A model generated the notes under the pieces. The model was given only the letters and a program-made list of their open reading frames with translations. It was not told the DNA's origin and did no database searches. From assembly GCF_016107535.1 (NCBI RefSeq), contig NZ_JABASQ010000018.1, positions 1 to 63,141 on the forward strand: a DNA stretch of 63,141 nt, in the 5' to 3' direction. A program made the position numbers and the translations under genes. Below are positions 26,374 to 36,066 of the stretch, one piece after another. Numbering within the stretch: the stretch's first letter is position 1; each line of letters starts with the position of its first letter. The DNA comes from Psychrobacter cibarius (GTDB lineage Bacteria; Pseudomonadota; Gammaproteobacteria; Pseudomonadales; Moraxellaceae).

Positions 26374-27795
26374 CTATTTAGACCGACCAATGCCCATATA
26401 GTCACCTACCAGACTATCGATCTGCAATCGTGTCAGTGCATTTTGCGCATCAAATACTGGTATTGCTTGTTGATTAAGCTGTGCAATATCTAGCTGATCT
26501 CGTGGCGACCAACTGATGATAAAAATTGCCTGTGCGGTATTTAGCTGCTGATAAGGGCTATTAATCAATTGCAGTAATGGTTGCTGCTGATAAAGCGCGG
26601 CAAGTTCATCTTGTGCTTTATCGCTATAAACCAAAGTACGAATATTGTAAGACCACAGCAATGCTAGTAATGGATGTATGGCTGAACCTGCCGTCCGTCC
26701 CGAGCCTGCTTTATAACTACCACCCCAAATCATCACGGTTTTATTGTCAATAAAGCCATCAAAATACTGCCAGAATTTACGGAATATCAGCTCTTTTTGG
26801 TCTTCGTTGATGTGCATGACTGACTGTAATAGCGGCATATCTAAACTGTGCGTTTGGCTGGACTGCTGTAACTTAGCCAGTTCAGTGGGTAGTGTGTTAC
26901 CACCAAAGCCCCAGCCTGCTTGTAGATAGCTGCTACCAACGCGTTCATCTAGCCCCATGATACGGCTAACTTGTTTGATATCAATCTGTTGACTGTCCGC
27001 CAAGCGTGACATCTCATTCATAAAACTCACTCGCGTCGCCAGCATCGCCATGATACTGCTACGGGCAAACTCTATCGTTGCGATATCAGCGTGATGAGCG
27101 GCACGCGCATGCTGCATTAACGGCTTCAACACTTCTAGATGCTGGCTACTGTTGGCTGTTTTTTCACCAAGTAACCATAGTGAAGGACTTAGCATTGAGC
27201 TATAAACATCACCGTCTTGCAAGAATACAAACGGCACATAGTAGACCCACGCGCGCTGCAAATTTTGCGCCAGTGCTGAGACAACCCCTAGTTTCTCAGT
27301 GCCACTTATAATCACGGGTAACGATTGCTGATGGCTGTGGTTGAAGGCGGTAATCCAGCTGGCTTCTGCCCATGCTGGCTTGATACTGTCTAAAAACAAC
27401 CAATAAAGCGCAACGGTGCTTTGGTCGTCAATCTTACTACTCTCATTGCTCTCATTGGTGTGACGACTGTCACTAAAATTTGTCGTTTCATAATATTGTA
27501 TTAACGTGTCAGCGCTAGCCAGTAATGCTGTACTGATAATAACCTGCTGCTGCTCATACATTTGCCACAGTGCTTGCAAATGATGCTCAAAGCCGTATTG
27601 TTGTATTTGCTGCGTCAATAGCTCAATATCTGCATAAAGATGCACGCGATGACCGAGACTTGCCAGCACCACGGCGCTAGTAATGGCCTCAATACTATGA
27701 CCAATAAGCACACAAACTTGCTTGCTTGCAGTGCTTTGTGGTCTAGATTCATGCGTATATTTAGGTATATTGTCATTTATAGAAACAGCGCTCAT
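26374..27795 (-). CDS. Degenerate UDP-glucose dehydrogenase homologue (probable pseudoenzyme)
   Basis: 473 residues aligned by eye to UDP-glucose/GDP-mannose dehydrogenases over the full length. The central helix region (IEFARSSIMAMLATRVSFMNEMSRLA) and GLDERVGSSYLQAGWGFGG follow the family pattern, and the C-terminal UDP-binding domain is about 330-450. Catalytic positions are changed: the Cys of GGSCFPKD is Thr301 (GGNTLPTE), its Asp is Glu305, the conserved Lys is Arg245 and the Asn is Met249. The PEFLREG loop is PFVFLQDG, and the N-terminal GxGxxG is IGHSIEA. The frame is intact with no stops, so it is not simple decay. Last gene of galE-galU-pgi-ugd, 40 bases after pgi. Confidence 0.8.
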   Translation of the reverse strand: MSAVSINDNIPKYTHESRPQSTASKQVCVLIGHSIEAITSAVVLASLGHRVHLYADIELLTQQIQQYGFEHHLQALWQMYEQQQVIISTALLASADTLIQYYETTNFSDSRHTNESNESSKIDDQSTVALYWLFLDSIKPAWAEASWITAFNHSHQQSLPVIISGTEKLGVVSALAQNLQRAWVYYVPFVFLQDGDVYSSMLSPSLWLLGEKTANSSQHLEVLKPLMQHARAAHHADIATIEFARSSIMAMLATRVSFMNEMSRLADSQQIDIKQVSRIMGLDERVGSSYLQAGWGFGGNTLPTELAKLQQSSQTHSLDMPLLQSVMHINEDQKELIFRKFWQYFDGFIDNKTVMIWGGSYKAGSGRTAGSAIHPLLALLWSYNIRTLVYSDKAQDELAALYQQQPLLQLINSPYQQLNTAQAIFIISWSPRDQLDIAQLNQQAIPVFDAQNALTRLQIDSLVGDYMGIGRSK

Positions 27796-27835
27796 GCGTT
27801 CACCTTTAATAATTATTGACTTAGTAGCAAAGCGA

Positions 27836-29503
27836 TCAAGACAGCTGCTGAATATGTTTTAACAGCTGGTTAGTGGAGCTGTCAAACTGACTCTCACCTG
27901 CTTGCTGCATGGCTTGATGTACGGACTCCGCCATTTGCTTGCCCATCTCGACACCCCATTGATCAAACGGGTTAATATCCCAAATGCTGGCCATGACATA
28001 GACTTTATGCTCATAAAGTGCAATCAGCGATCCCAAACTATGCGGCGTCAGCTCATCGATTAGCAATGTTGTTGACGGCTGGTTGCCACGGTAATATTTA
28101 TACTTATCCGCAGCAGAAGCTACTTGAACCTCAGTCTCTTGAAGCGCGGCATTACCAAAAGCCAGCACTCGGCTTTGTGCTAGACAATTGGCTAAAGACA
28201 GCTCATGCTGCTGCTGTAATGGCGCGTTCTGCGATTGACCACTATAACGGCGCGCACAAGCAATAAAGTCACAAGACACTTGCTGTGTGCCTTGATGTAG
28301 CAGCTGATAAAAGGCATGCTGAGCATTGGAGCCAATCTCGCCCCACAGAATCGGACAGGTATCGTAGTCAATATGGTCACCGTGTTGGGTAACTGATTTA
28401 CCATTACTCTCCATCTCAAGCTGGGTTAAGTAGCTTGGTAAATAGCTGAGACGACCATCATAGGGCAACACGGTATGAGCATTTACCTGTAAAAAGGTAC
28501 TGTTCCAAACAGCAAGTAGCCCTAATAATACGGGCACGTTCTCTGCAAAATCCGTCTGCGCAAAGTGCTCATCCATACTATGGGCACCGCTTAACAATTC
28601 TTTAAACCCAGCCATCCCGATACGAATGGCAATCGCCAGTCCTATCGCCGACCATAAAGAAAAACGCCCACCAACCCATTCCCAAAGCTGTAGCTGATGC
28701 TCAGGATGAATACCCCAAGCACTCATTTTTTCGCTGTTAGCGGAGATACCAATAAAGTGGCGGCGTAGCACACTGTCTTCAGTACCTGCACGCAGCTTGG
28801 CAGTGGCAAGCAACCATGACAAGGCCGTCTTTGCATTGGATAAGGTGTCCACCGTACCAAAAGATTTGGATGAGATAATAAACAAGGTGGTCTCAGGATT
28901 GAGGTGCTTGAGCAAATTATCAAGCTGAGTACCGTCCATATTAGAGACGAAATGTACTTCAATGTCGGTATCTGCCCACTCATCCAACGCGGTAGTCGCC
29001 ATAAGCGGACCAAGATCAGAGCCACCCACCCCAATATTAACCACATCCGTAATAGCTTGACCAGAAAACCCGCGCCATGTACCACTGCGAACACGTTCAG
29101 ATAAGCGCGCTACTTGCGAAAGACTGCCATGCACATCAGCGACAATATTTTGCCCATCGACTGGTAATGTTACTGTTTCTGGTAGCCGGAGCGCTGTATG
29201 CAAAGCGGCACGCGCTTCACTGGTATTCACCATAGCGCCTTGCATCAACGCATCAATTCGTGTGGACAATTCACAACTTTCTGCTAGCTGCAACAGACTT
29301 GCCAATACCTGCTCATCGATACATTGCTTGCTATAATCCATATATAGCGCGCCAGCTTGCATGCTAAAGCGCGTTGCACGACTGGCATCTTGCGCAAACA
29401 ATGCTGCCAGTGACCATGGCTGCTTCGCTAGCATTTGTAGTTGCTGCCAGTATGTAGAGTTTCGAGCACTGTTATAAGCGCTATTGCCCTTTATTTCATC
29501 CAT
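27836..29503 (-). CDS. pgi: Glucose-6-phosphate isomerase
   Basis: 555 residues. Phosphate-binding ISSKSFGTVDT, FSLWSAIGL, the catalytic-glutamate region LEMESNGK and the late signature DQWGVEMGKQ are present. It interconverts glucose 6-phosphate and fructose 6-phosphate, linking glycolysis or gluconeogenesis to sugar-nucleotide supply. Its ATG lies 3 bases after the galU stop codon, so the two are almost certainly cotranscribed and coupled. Confidence 0.96.
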   Translation of the reverse strand: MDEIKGNSAYNSARNSTYWQQLQMLAKQPWSLAALFAQDASRATRFSMQAGALYMDYSKQCIDEQVLASLLQLAESCELSTRIDALMQGAMVNTSEARAALHTALRLPETVTLPVDGQNIVADVHGSLSQVARLSERVRSGTWRGFSGQAITDVVNIGVGGSDLGPLMATTALDEWADTDIEVHFVSNMDGTQLDNLLKHLNPETTLFIISSKSFGTVDTLSNAKTALSWLLATAKLRAGTEDSVLRRHFIGISANSEKMSAWGIHPEHQLQLWEWVGGRFSLWSAIGLAIAIRIGMAGFKELLSGAHSMDEHFAQTDFAENVPVLLGLLAVWNSTFLQVNAHTVLPYDGRLSYLPSYLTQLEMESNGKSVTQHGDHIDYDTCPILWGEIGSNAQHAFYQLLHQGTQQVSCDFIACARRYSGQSQNAPLQQQHELSLANCLAQSRVLAFGNAALQETEVQVASAADKYKYYRGNQPSTTLLIDELTPHSLGSLIALYEHKVYVMASIWDINPFDQWGVEMGKQMAESVHQAMQQAGESQFDSSTNQLLKHIQQLS

Positions 29504-29506
29504 CAG

Positions 29507-30391
29507 CTATTCATCTTCTGCTAATTGCTGCTCGGCAAAATAGATAAATGCCTGCATATATGAGCGCATATCGCCTGCATCATAGCTGTCGCCGCGCATG
29601 GTCGTGACATTCACGCCGTATTCACTAATCAAGGCATCAATCGCATCGGTCAGCTGAATTTCACCACCGACCGAGGCTTTGGTATTGGCCAGATAGTCAA
29701 AAATGTGATTGCTAAAGACATAACGACCAACGACTGCTAATTTTGAGGGTGCATCGGCTAAGTTAGGCTTTTCTACAAATCCTGCGACTTTGAAGCTGGC
29801 ATTTATATTTGCTTTATCATCTTCCCTATTCACTTCACTAAACGCTTCATGCAGTTTGGCAATACCATACTTATGCACATCTTCATCAGCGACTTTATCA
29901 ACCAATATCTGTGAATGGTTATCTTCAGCAAAAGCATCAATCATAAAGGCTAAGTTATCAGCAGCCATATCGCCCGTAAAAGGATCAAGCACAACGTCGG
30001 GCAATAATACGGCAAAATCATGCTCACCAATAATGGGGCGAGCCGCGAGTACCGCATGACCCAAACCTAATGCTTTACCTTGACGTATCATCGAAACCGT
30101 CACATCGTCTGGTAGCCAGTTTAAGCTATCGGCTAGCTCATCTTTACCTTTATGACGCAGCTGGTTGTCCAGCTCAGCATTGATATCGAAGTAGTTTTCA
30201 ATCGCGCTCTTTTGTGCATGACCAACCAAGACAATATGCTTAATACCAGCAGCAATCGCCTCTTCAACCACATAATGAATGGCAGGACGATTGCCAAGTG
30301 GCAATAGCTCTTTTGGCACAGCTTTAGACAATGGCAACATACGTGTACCAAAGCCTGCAACAGGGATGACGGCGTGAGTTATTTTTTTCAT
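29507..30391 (-). CDS. galU: UTP-glucose-1-phosphate uridylyltransferase
   Basis: 294 residues. The nucleotide-binding N-terminus VIPVAGFGTRMLPLSKAVPKE, then GLGHAVLAARP and VEKPNLADAPSKLAVVGRYV, are GalU signatures. It makes UDP-glucose from UTP and glucose 1-phosphate, feeding GalE and polysaccharide synthesis. It sits between galE (54-base gap) and pgi (3-base gap). Confidence 0.96.
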   Translation of the reverse strand: MKKITHAVIPVAGFGTRMLPLSKAVPKELLPLGNRPAIHYVVEEAIAAGIKHIVLVGHAQKSAIENYFDINAELDNQLRHKGKDELADSLNWLPDDVTVSMIRQGKALGLGHAVLAARPIIGEHDFAVLLPDVVLDPFTGDMAADNLAFMIDAFAEDNHSQILVDKVADEDVHKYGIAKLHEAFSEVNREDDKANINASFKVAGFVEKPNLADAPSKLAVVGRYVFSNHIFDYLANTKASVGGEIQLTDAIDALISEYGVNVTTMRGDSYDAGDMRSYMQAFIYFAEQQLAEDE

Positions 30392-30445
30392 AATTTTTAA
30401 ACTTTATTAAAAGAGGTGTGAGATAAAGGTTATATTTTATAAAAA

Positions 30446-31480
30446 CTAAGCTAGATTATATCCATTCGGATTCATACTTTGCCAACGCCAGCTATCTTGG
30501 CACATATCAGTAATTGATAATTTTGCTTGCCACTCTAACAGGTTTTTCGCTTTATCAGCACTCGCGTAGCAGCTGGCTATGTCACCTGCGCGGCGTTCTG
30601 CAAATTGATAAGGAATTGGTTGTCCAGAAACGTTAGAAAATGCCGTTACTAGCTCTAATACAGAAGTACCTTTACCAGTACCTAAATTAATCGGTAAAAA
30701 TCCTACTGGTGCCACTTGTCGCTCTAAATAATTTAACGCAGCGACATGACCTTGCGCCAAATCAGTAACATGGATAAAATCACGCACGCCAGTACCATCA
30801 ATAGTTGGATAGTCATTACCAAAAATATTAAGTTTGGCAAGCTTGCCAACGGCTACTTGTGAGATATAGGGCATTAAGTTATTTGGGATATCATTAGGGT
30901 CTTCGCCAATCTGCCCTGATGGATGCGCCCCTACTGGATTAAAGTATCTAAGAGGTATCAGGTTCCAACTGTAATCCGATACAGCAAGATCTTCTAAGAT
31001 ATGCTCGACCGTCAGTTTACTTTGTCCATAAGGATTGGTACAAGAACGCGGTGAATTCTCGTCAATAGGCAGCGATTCGGGGTCACCATAAACTGTTGCT
31101 GATGATGAGAAAACAAGATTTTTGACATCATACTCTGCCATAACTTCTAGCAAGGTAATGGTACCACTGACGTTGTTATTGTAGTATAGCAATGGCTTGG
31201 CAACAGATTCGCCAACTGCTTTTAGTCCAGCGAAGTGAATCACGCCGAAGAAATGATGAGATAAAAATACTTGTCTAAGTGACTCAGCATCGCGAATATC
31301 GCCTTCGATAAACTCAATAGGCTTACCAATGAGAGCTGAGACACGATTGATGGCTTCACGACTACTATTAGATAAGTTGTCGTAAACTACAATCTCATAG
31401 CCAGCTTCATGCAAGGCGATACAGGTGTGTGTGCCAATATAGCCCGCACCACCCGTGACTAGTATTTTATTTTTCATCAT
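30446..31480 (-). CDS. galE: UDP-glucose 4-epimerase
   Basis: 344 residues. The NAD-binding motif VTGGAGYIGTHT is at about 8-17. The catalytic Ser region VFSSSATVYG and Tyr-x-x-x-Lys in NPYGQSK are intact, with the GVRDFIHVTDLA and LNLGTGKG-like segments of GalE. It interconverts UDP-glucose and UDP-galactose (possibly the N-acetyl forms). The start at 31480 is an ATG preceded by AAGAG; the open frame extends three codons further to a TTG. First gene of the galE-galU-pgi-ugd-like unit. Confidence 0.94.
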   Translation of the reverse strand: MMKNKILVTGGAGYIGTHTCIALHEAGYEIVVYDNLSNSSREAINRVSALIGKPIEFIEGDIRDAESLRQVFLSHHFFGVIHFAGLKAVGESVAKPLLYYNNNVSGTITLLEVMAEYDVKNLVFSSSATVYGDPESLPIDENSPRSCTNPYGQSKLTVEHILEDLAVSDYSWNLIPLRYFNPVGAHPSGQIGEDPNDIPNNLMPYISQVAVGKLAKLNIFGNDYPTIDGTGVRDFIHVTDLAQGHVAALNYLERQVAPVGFLPINLGTGKGTSVLELVTAFSNVSGQPIPYQFAERRAGDIASCYASADKAKNLLEWQAKLSITDMCQDSWRWQSMNPNGYNLA

Positions 31481-31692
31481 ATTATTCAAAAACTCTTTAT
31501 TGTGTGAAATAGATATTTTAAGACAAACCAGCGTGCGATAACTATATTGCGCTATGGCCTTGTATACCTATAGATAAATGAGTCATTATCAACGTGATCC
31601 ATTAATTGTATAATGAAACTTAACAATTGTATCAAGCTTCTACTGTCCAGCTATTACCAGCACTTATTTTATATAATATGTAACTATCATAG

Positions 31693-32820
31693 CTACTTAT
31701 AATACGTCTCTAACATCGCTATCAAACGTTCATGATAATCTGGCAGCCTATTGTCTTTATTGCTCGTAAAATCGTTAGCACAGAAAGAATGCGGTGAAGC
31801 GTTCCGTTCTTTTAGTTTCAACAATTTTTCATAACGTGTTAATGCATGACGTGTACGTATATTAAAATAATAACAAATATCGATTTTTTCGATCGCTTTA
31901 GCCTCACAGTACAATAGCCAAGGGACTAAGAATGACGCCATATTAATATCATTGTGCCCACGAAATTTGTTAGGCAGAAATTCGATGATTTCATCATGAA
32001 ATAAAGCCCATGCGCGCTCATAACCTGATTTTTTCAGTGGAAAATAAGTATGTACCAGTGTGTTCTTTATATCGTAAGAATAATGTCGATTGATGAGATC
32101 GATGCTCTTAAATGATGCTTTTAAAGTTGGTGTTTCAACCCCTCTCTTTCGCATATCATAAAGATTTTTAGTTGATACAAATAAGGAACTAATATTATTT
32201 GCCGAAAAAAAATGCTCTTGAGGCAACTCTTTTGCTACAAAAACATCATCGTTAAAATAGATAAAGTTCTCTGATAAACCAGGAATACGATATAAAAAAG
32301 CTTCAATCACATGTGAGTTAAATGTTGGTAAATACTGACTGTCTATGATTTCGATATGATCCACGACTGTCACCCCTTTCATTCCATCTAACCATTGGGG
32401 TGTCTGATTGTCTGTAACGATATAGATGTGTCTAACCCACGGTAAGTATTTTTTTACTGCTTTTACCGAATAATAGAGCTCATTATGATCTTCAAAACGA
32501 GCTTTATCAGTAGCATGTAACCCAATTTGAACGCGATCATAAGCTTGCTCAAATTTGTCGTACTTGTCTTTCCATGCTTTATCTGTGTTGTTGACCCAAG
32601 TAAATACCACATCTATAGCTCTATCGTCAGGCATAGCGACAGTATTGATGTTTGAATATTCCAAAAAGGCAGTTTCTGTAGATTCGCTAACACCCATTTC
32701 TGTATTGGTAATAGGATAGCGTTTATTAAAATAATCTCTAAAAAAAATACCTGGATCATTTTTCAGCTTCTTAAATTTGCGTCGATATTGTTCTAACATA
32801 GTTTCTTTTTTAATAACCAT
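31693..32820 (-). CDS. Stealth-family capsule-type hexose/glycosyl-1-phosphate transferase
   Basis: 375 residues. Stealth conserved regions appear in order: VVFTWVNNTD (CR1, about 62-70), NELYYSVKAVKKYLPWVRHIYIVTDNQ (CR2, about 115-140), FIYFNDDVFV (CR3) and a C-terminal RGHNDINMASFL (CR4). Stealth proteins transfer sugar-1-phosphate units and build phosphodiester-linked capsule polymers, as in Neisseria meningitidis group A. The N-terminus has KLKNDPGIFFRDYFNKR, similar to the N-terminus of the next gene upstream. No transmembrane segment, so it probably acts at the inner face of the inner membrane. An in-frame ATG at 32799 is an alternative start. Confidence 0.88.
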   Translation of the reverse strand: MVIKKETMLEQYRRKFKKLKNDPGIFFRDYFNKRYPITNTEMGVSESTETAFLEYSNINTVAMPDDRAIDVVFTWVNNTDKAWKDKYDKFEQAYDRVQIGLHATDKARFEDHNELYYSVKAVKKYLPWVRHIYIVTDNQTPQWLDGMKGVTVVDHIEIIDSQYLPTFNSHVIEAFLYRIPGLSENFIYFNDDVFVAKELPQEHFFSANNISSLFVSTKNLYDMRKRGVETPTLKASFKSIDLINRHYSYDIKNTLVHTYFPLKKSGYERAWALFHDEIIEFLPNKFRGHNDINMASFLVPWLLYCEAKAIEKIDICYYFNIRTRHALTRYEKLLKLKERNASPHSFCANDFTSNKDNRLPDYHERLIAMLETYYK

Positions 32821-32838
32821 CTAGTTGCTACACCTATG

Positions 32839-32869
32839 AAAAGAGAGCTTAGATAAGCTCTCTTTTTTT
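32839..32869. terminator. Intrinsic terminator between the two capsule-type genes
   Basis: AAAGAGAGCTT/AAGCTCTCTTT with loop AGAT. The T run is longer on the plus strand; on the minus strand it would partly end transcription between the GT2/TagF gene and the Stealth gene. Confidence 0.65.
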
Positions 32870-32885
32870 GAGTTTGATTGTCTAA

Positions 32886-35800
32886 TTATACATGAGCTAA
32901 CTGTGTATAGAACTGCCAGTCTTCGATAGTACAAGTTTCATTGTAATTTTCAAGTAATAGCTTCTGTGAGTCTCGAGCTAACATAAAGTCATTATTTAAG
33001 ATAGCCAATCTGACGCGTAGACGCAATAGCTCATCTGAGGCTTCTGTATCATCAATCTGTTTAAGTGCGTCTAAGGCTTCTTGCAGACGTTTTTCATGCC
33101 ATAAGATATTTGCTAATCTAACAGGTTCGTCCTGATAGCCCGTTTGAAGCACGGATTCTTTTATTCGTGTAATTTCTTCCACTTGCGTTGGCGTAATAGC
33201 AGAATGCTGAAGAGCATTCTCAATACGTTCCAGTGCAAGATCCCAAGATTCGTGAGTTATAGCTTTCTGTGCATACTCCATAATGATATCGACAGGCACT
33301 TGTGAAGTGTCAGGACGATCTAAGTCAATAATAGCTTCGTAGACTCGTTTACAGTTATTAGTATCACGATAGGCAAAGGTCTCTCGCATTCTTGTAAGGT
33401 AAGGTTCTGACGGTTCACCATTATTCTTCAAAACTTTTTCTAGCTCTGTTATCAGAGCTCCTTCTTCTGTAACAATAGGGCCAAAACCATCATTCTCATA
33501 ATCAAAATAGCCCTTCTGAGTAGTATGTGTGCCAGAGAAAAATTCTTGCTGATCAAATTGATAATAAATGACTGTCTTACCCAGTAATCCCATCTCAAAC
33601 GCTACTGATGAATAATCAGTAATCATAATCCTGGCTTTTTGGAATAGCTTTTGAATACTCGTAGTAGCTGTGCTAGCTCGCCAAGTATCAATATAGCTAG
33701 GCACATTAAAATCGTTAATATAAGGCTCAACATTAGCATGCGGAGCAAATATGATTTTATAATCACGTTCTTTAGCTAATTTTGCCAAAGCTTCATTATG
33801 CAGCAAACGATACCAGTGCTGAGCATAATCACTATCCATAAAGTATTCATTTACTACTCTTGTATGACCACTCCCGATAACTTTTCCCATTGTTGAGGCA
33901 CGCCATGTAGGCATAATCAAAATAACTTTACTATCTTGCTGATTGTTAATTAAAAGCTGATCATGTCTAGGTAAACCTGTTAGTACTACTTCCTTGTAAC
34001 CAACTTGGTAAGGACTATTATCCGCAGCAATTGCATGAAATTCCGCTAAAGTAGATGTAACGAAGCAAAGCATATTACGCTTATAATCTAACCATTTAGA
34101 AATATCAGTATGTATAACGCCATGCTGTAAAAATATGAACTTCTTACTATGTTCATATTCATCCCCAAAATAATTAGATATGTAGCTATCGAAATAGCTG
34201 CTAATAATTTTAGAAGCTTTACACAAATGAAACTCAAAATCATTTGAGCCAAAATCTATTAAATTAAAACCTTCAGCTTTCAAGCGATTCCAGTCGGCAG
34301 AGTCCTTACTTAGTGCGAAATAACACTTTTGCTCAGGATAGTTTTGCATAATATATCGGTATAAGTGTTCTGCATTATCATCAGCTTGAGTATCTCTATC
34401 CATTAATATCCAGCTGTCATCACTTTTATATTTATCAGAGGGTGTATAAGCTTTCACAACTTCCTGAATTTTTAAACCATGACTATTTTGCTTGCCAAAT
34501 AAGGATATTCGCGCAGGTTTATTATCCATATAAACATCTAGATTATCCTCCATTGATTCAAACTCAATCCAGTCACGTTGCTCATAGACGAAAAGCTGAT
34601 TAGCAAAAGTATGCTTAACAACCTTTGAATGCTTGGGTAGCTGGTCGGTATCATTCAGTCTATAAGACCTTAATGTATCTAAATAATTAAAGCTAACTAT
34701 TAATATTTGTTTTTTCTCTTTATCTACATTTTCAATATATGTTATCTGAAAGTCTGGTTTAGTATTTTTAAAGGCTCCTAGCATACCAACTTTATATAAA
34801 AACCAAACCCCTATCAAATTAAAATCTACTATATAATCTATATCAATATAATTAAATATACTCTTAACTAATTGAAAATAATTTTGTTTCTGACTCTCTT
34901 CTAGGAAATTTATTTTTCCCGACTGGTTTAAAATTGTTTTTATATGCCAAGACAACTCATAGAGAATTGTCCATTGTATATTCTTTGGAACATAACCATA
35001 TTTTGATTTATATCCTTCAAGCATAGGAATATAACCAAAAGCTAAGATATTATAAAATTTTTCCTTTTTCTGCCATGACGTATCGATGGTTGAGTTTCCG
35101 TCGCTTCTTTTGCGATAATAGAATACAGCATCTTTTAAATAAGCAACATTACCGGAATTTAAACTTAGTAAATAGTCAGCAATAAACTTCCCATCTTCAA
35201 AATTTGGTTTGATATCTTCACTGAAATATATTTTTTCTTTCACTATATGTTCTGTTTTAAAAAATGTTACTGTAACAAAAAGGTTGATGTTATCATCCAT
35301 ATTTAATACAGAAACTATATTTTTTTCATTTTTAAATCTATATTTTAATGAGTGAGTATTTTTAACGGTTTTATTTTCATCAAAATAAAACATTAAATTC
35401 CCAACAGCCATTTCTATAGAGTTGTCTTTAGTAATTGCATCATCAATAATTTTAAAATAATCATTCTTCACAAAATCATCTGAATCAATGAACGTTACCC
35501 ATTCAGTTTTTACAGAATTAAGACCTAAATTGCGTGCAGAAGCAATACCACCATTTTCTTTATATAGATAGGTAATATTTTTAGGATACTGTTTCTGCCA
35601 TTTTTTAATAATCTCAGCAGAGTTATCAGTAGAGCCATCATCTACTAATATAAGCTGAATATGTCTCTTGAAACTTAAGCTTTGGTTTACTAAGCTATCA
35701 AAATAATCATCTAGATATTTCCCAACATTATATACTGCCGATACAACAGTGAAATTATTACTACCTTTATATTTTATAGGCGTCTTACTTATCAATTGTG

Positions 35801-35942
35801 CACTACGCTTACTATATGAACTCCGTAGAAAATCCTTAGGATCTCTTTTTAATTTATCCAACCTGCGATTTAAGACTCGCTTTCGTTCTTCATCGATAGG
35901 TAAGCTTTCGACAATAGACTCTCTAATACTTTGATCTTTCAT
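32886..35942 (-). CDS. GT2 glycosyltransferase / CDP-glycerol glycerophosphotransferase fusion
   Basis: 1018 residues. The N-terminal GT2 domain (about 62-290) has FTVVSAVYN, LVDDGSTDNS, ENGGIASARN and the metal motif DSDD. A middle linker (about 300-500) follows. A TagF/TagB-type domain (about 530-890) has LQHGVIH, TGLPRHDQ, PTWRAS, FAPHANVE and ITDYSSVAFE. The last 120 residues are helical and TPR-like. Such fusions make teichoic-acid-like or glycosyl-glycerol-phosphate capsules in Gram-negative bacteria. The N-terminus has KLKRDPKDFLRSSYSKR, echoing the Stealth protein. The GT2 and linker half is visibly more AT-rich than the TagF half, suggesting transfer or recombination. AAGAGAT precedes the ATG. 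Confidence 0.88.
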   Translation of the reverse strand: MKDQSIRESIVESLPIDEERKRVLNRRLDKLKRDPKDFLRSSYSKRSAQLISKTPIKYKGSNNFTVVSAVYNVGKYLDDYFDSLVNQSLSFKRHIQLILVDDGSTDNSAEIIKKWQKQYPKNITYLYKENGGIASARNLGLNSVKTEWVTFIDSDDFVKNDYFKIIDDAITKDNSIEMAVGNLMFYFDENKTVKNTHSLKYRFKNEKNIVSVLNMDDNINLFVTVTFFKTEHIVKEKIYFSEDIKPNFEDGKFIADYLLSLNSGNVAYLKDAVFYYRKRSDGNSTIDTSWQKKEKFYNILAFGYIPMLEGYKSKYGYVPKNIQWTILYELSWHIKTILNQSGKINFLEESQKQNYFQLVKSIFNYIDIDYIVDFNLIGVWFLYKVGMLGAFKNTKPDFQITYIENVDKEKKQILIVSFNYLDTLRSYRLNDTDQLPKHSKVVKHTFANQLFVYEQRDWIEFESMEDNLDVYMDNKPARISLFGKQNSHGLKIQEVVKAYTPSDKYKSDDSWILMDRDTQADDNAEHLYRYIMQNYPEQKCYFALSKDSADWNRLKAEGFNLIDFGSNDFEFHLCKASKIISSYFDSYISNYFGDEYEHSKKFIFLQHGVIHTDISKWLDYKRNMLCFVTSTLAEFHAIAADNSPYQVGYKEVVLTGLPRHDQLLINNQQDSKVILIMPTWRASTMGKVIGSGHTRVVNEYFMDSDYAQHWYRLLHNEALAKLAKERDYKIIFAPHANVEPYINDFNVPSYIDTWRASTATTSIQKLFQKARIMITDYSSVAFEMGLLGKTVIYYQFDQQEFFSGTHTTQKGYFDYENDGFGPIVTEEGALITELEKVLKNNGEPSEPYLTRMRETFAYRDTNNCKRVYEAIIDLDRPDTSQVPVDIIMEYAQKAITHESWDLALERIENALQHSAITPTQVEEITRIKESVLQTGYQDEPVRLANILWHEKRLQEALDALKQIDDTEASDELLRLRVRLAILNNDFMLARDSQKLLLENYNETCTIEDWQFYTQLAHV

Positions 35943-36040
35943 AACTATTTATCTCTTAATGAACAATATCTAATGAAATCAGGTAAATAAAAAATTTCGG
36001 ACACTTAGTGATTGCAGAATTGACTTGCAGTTATTTATAC

Positions 36041-36066
36041 AAAAAAACACCCCATTGTAGGGGTGT
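36041..36066 (-). terminator. Rho-independent terminator of the suc operon
   Basis: On the minus strand ACACCCC-TACAAT-GGGGTGT is followed directly by seven T residues, about 55 bases after the sucD stop. Confidence 0.88.
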
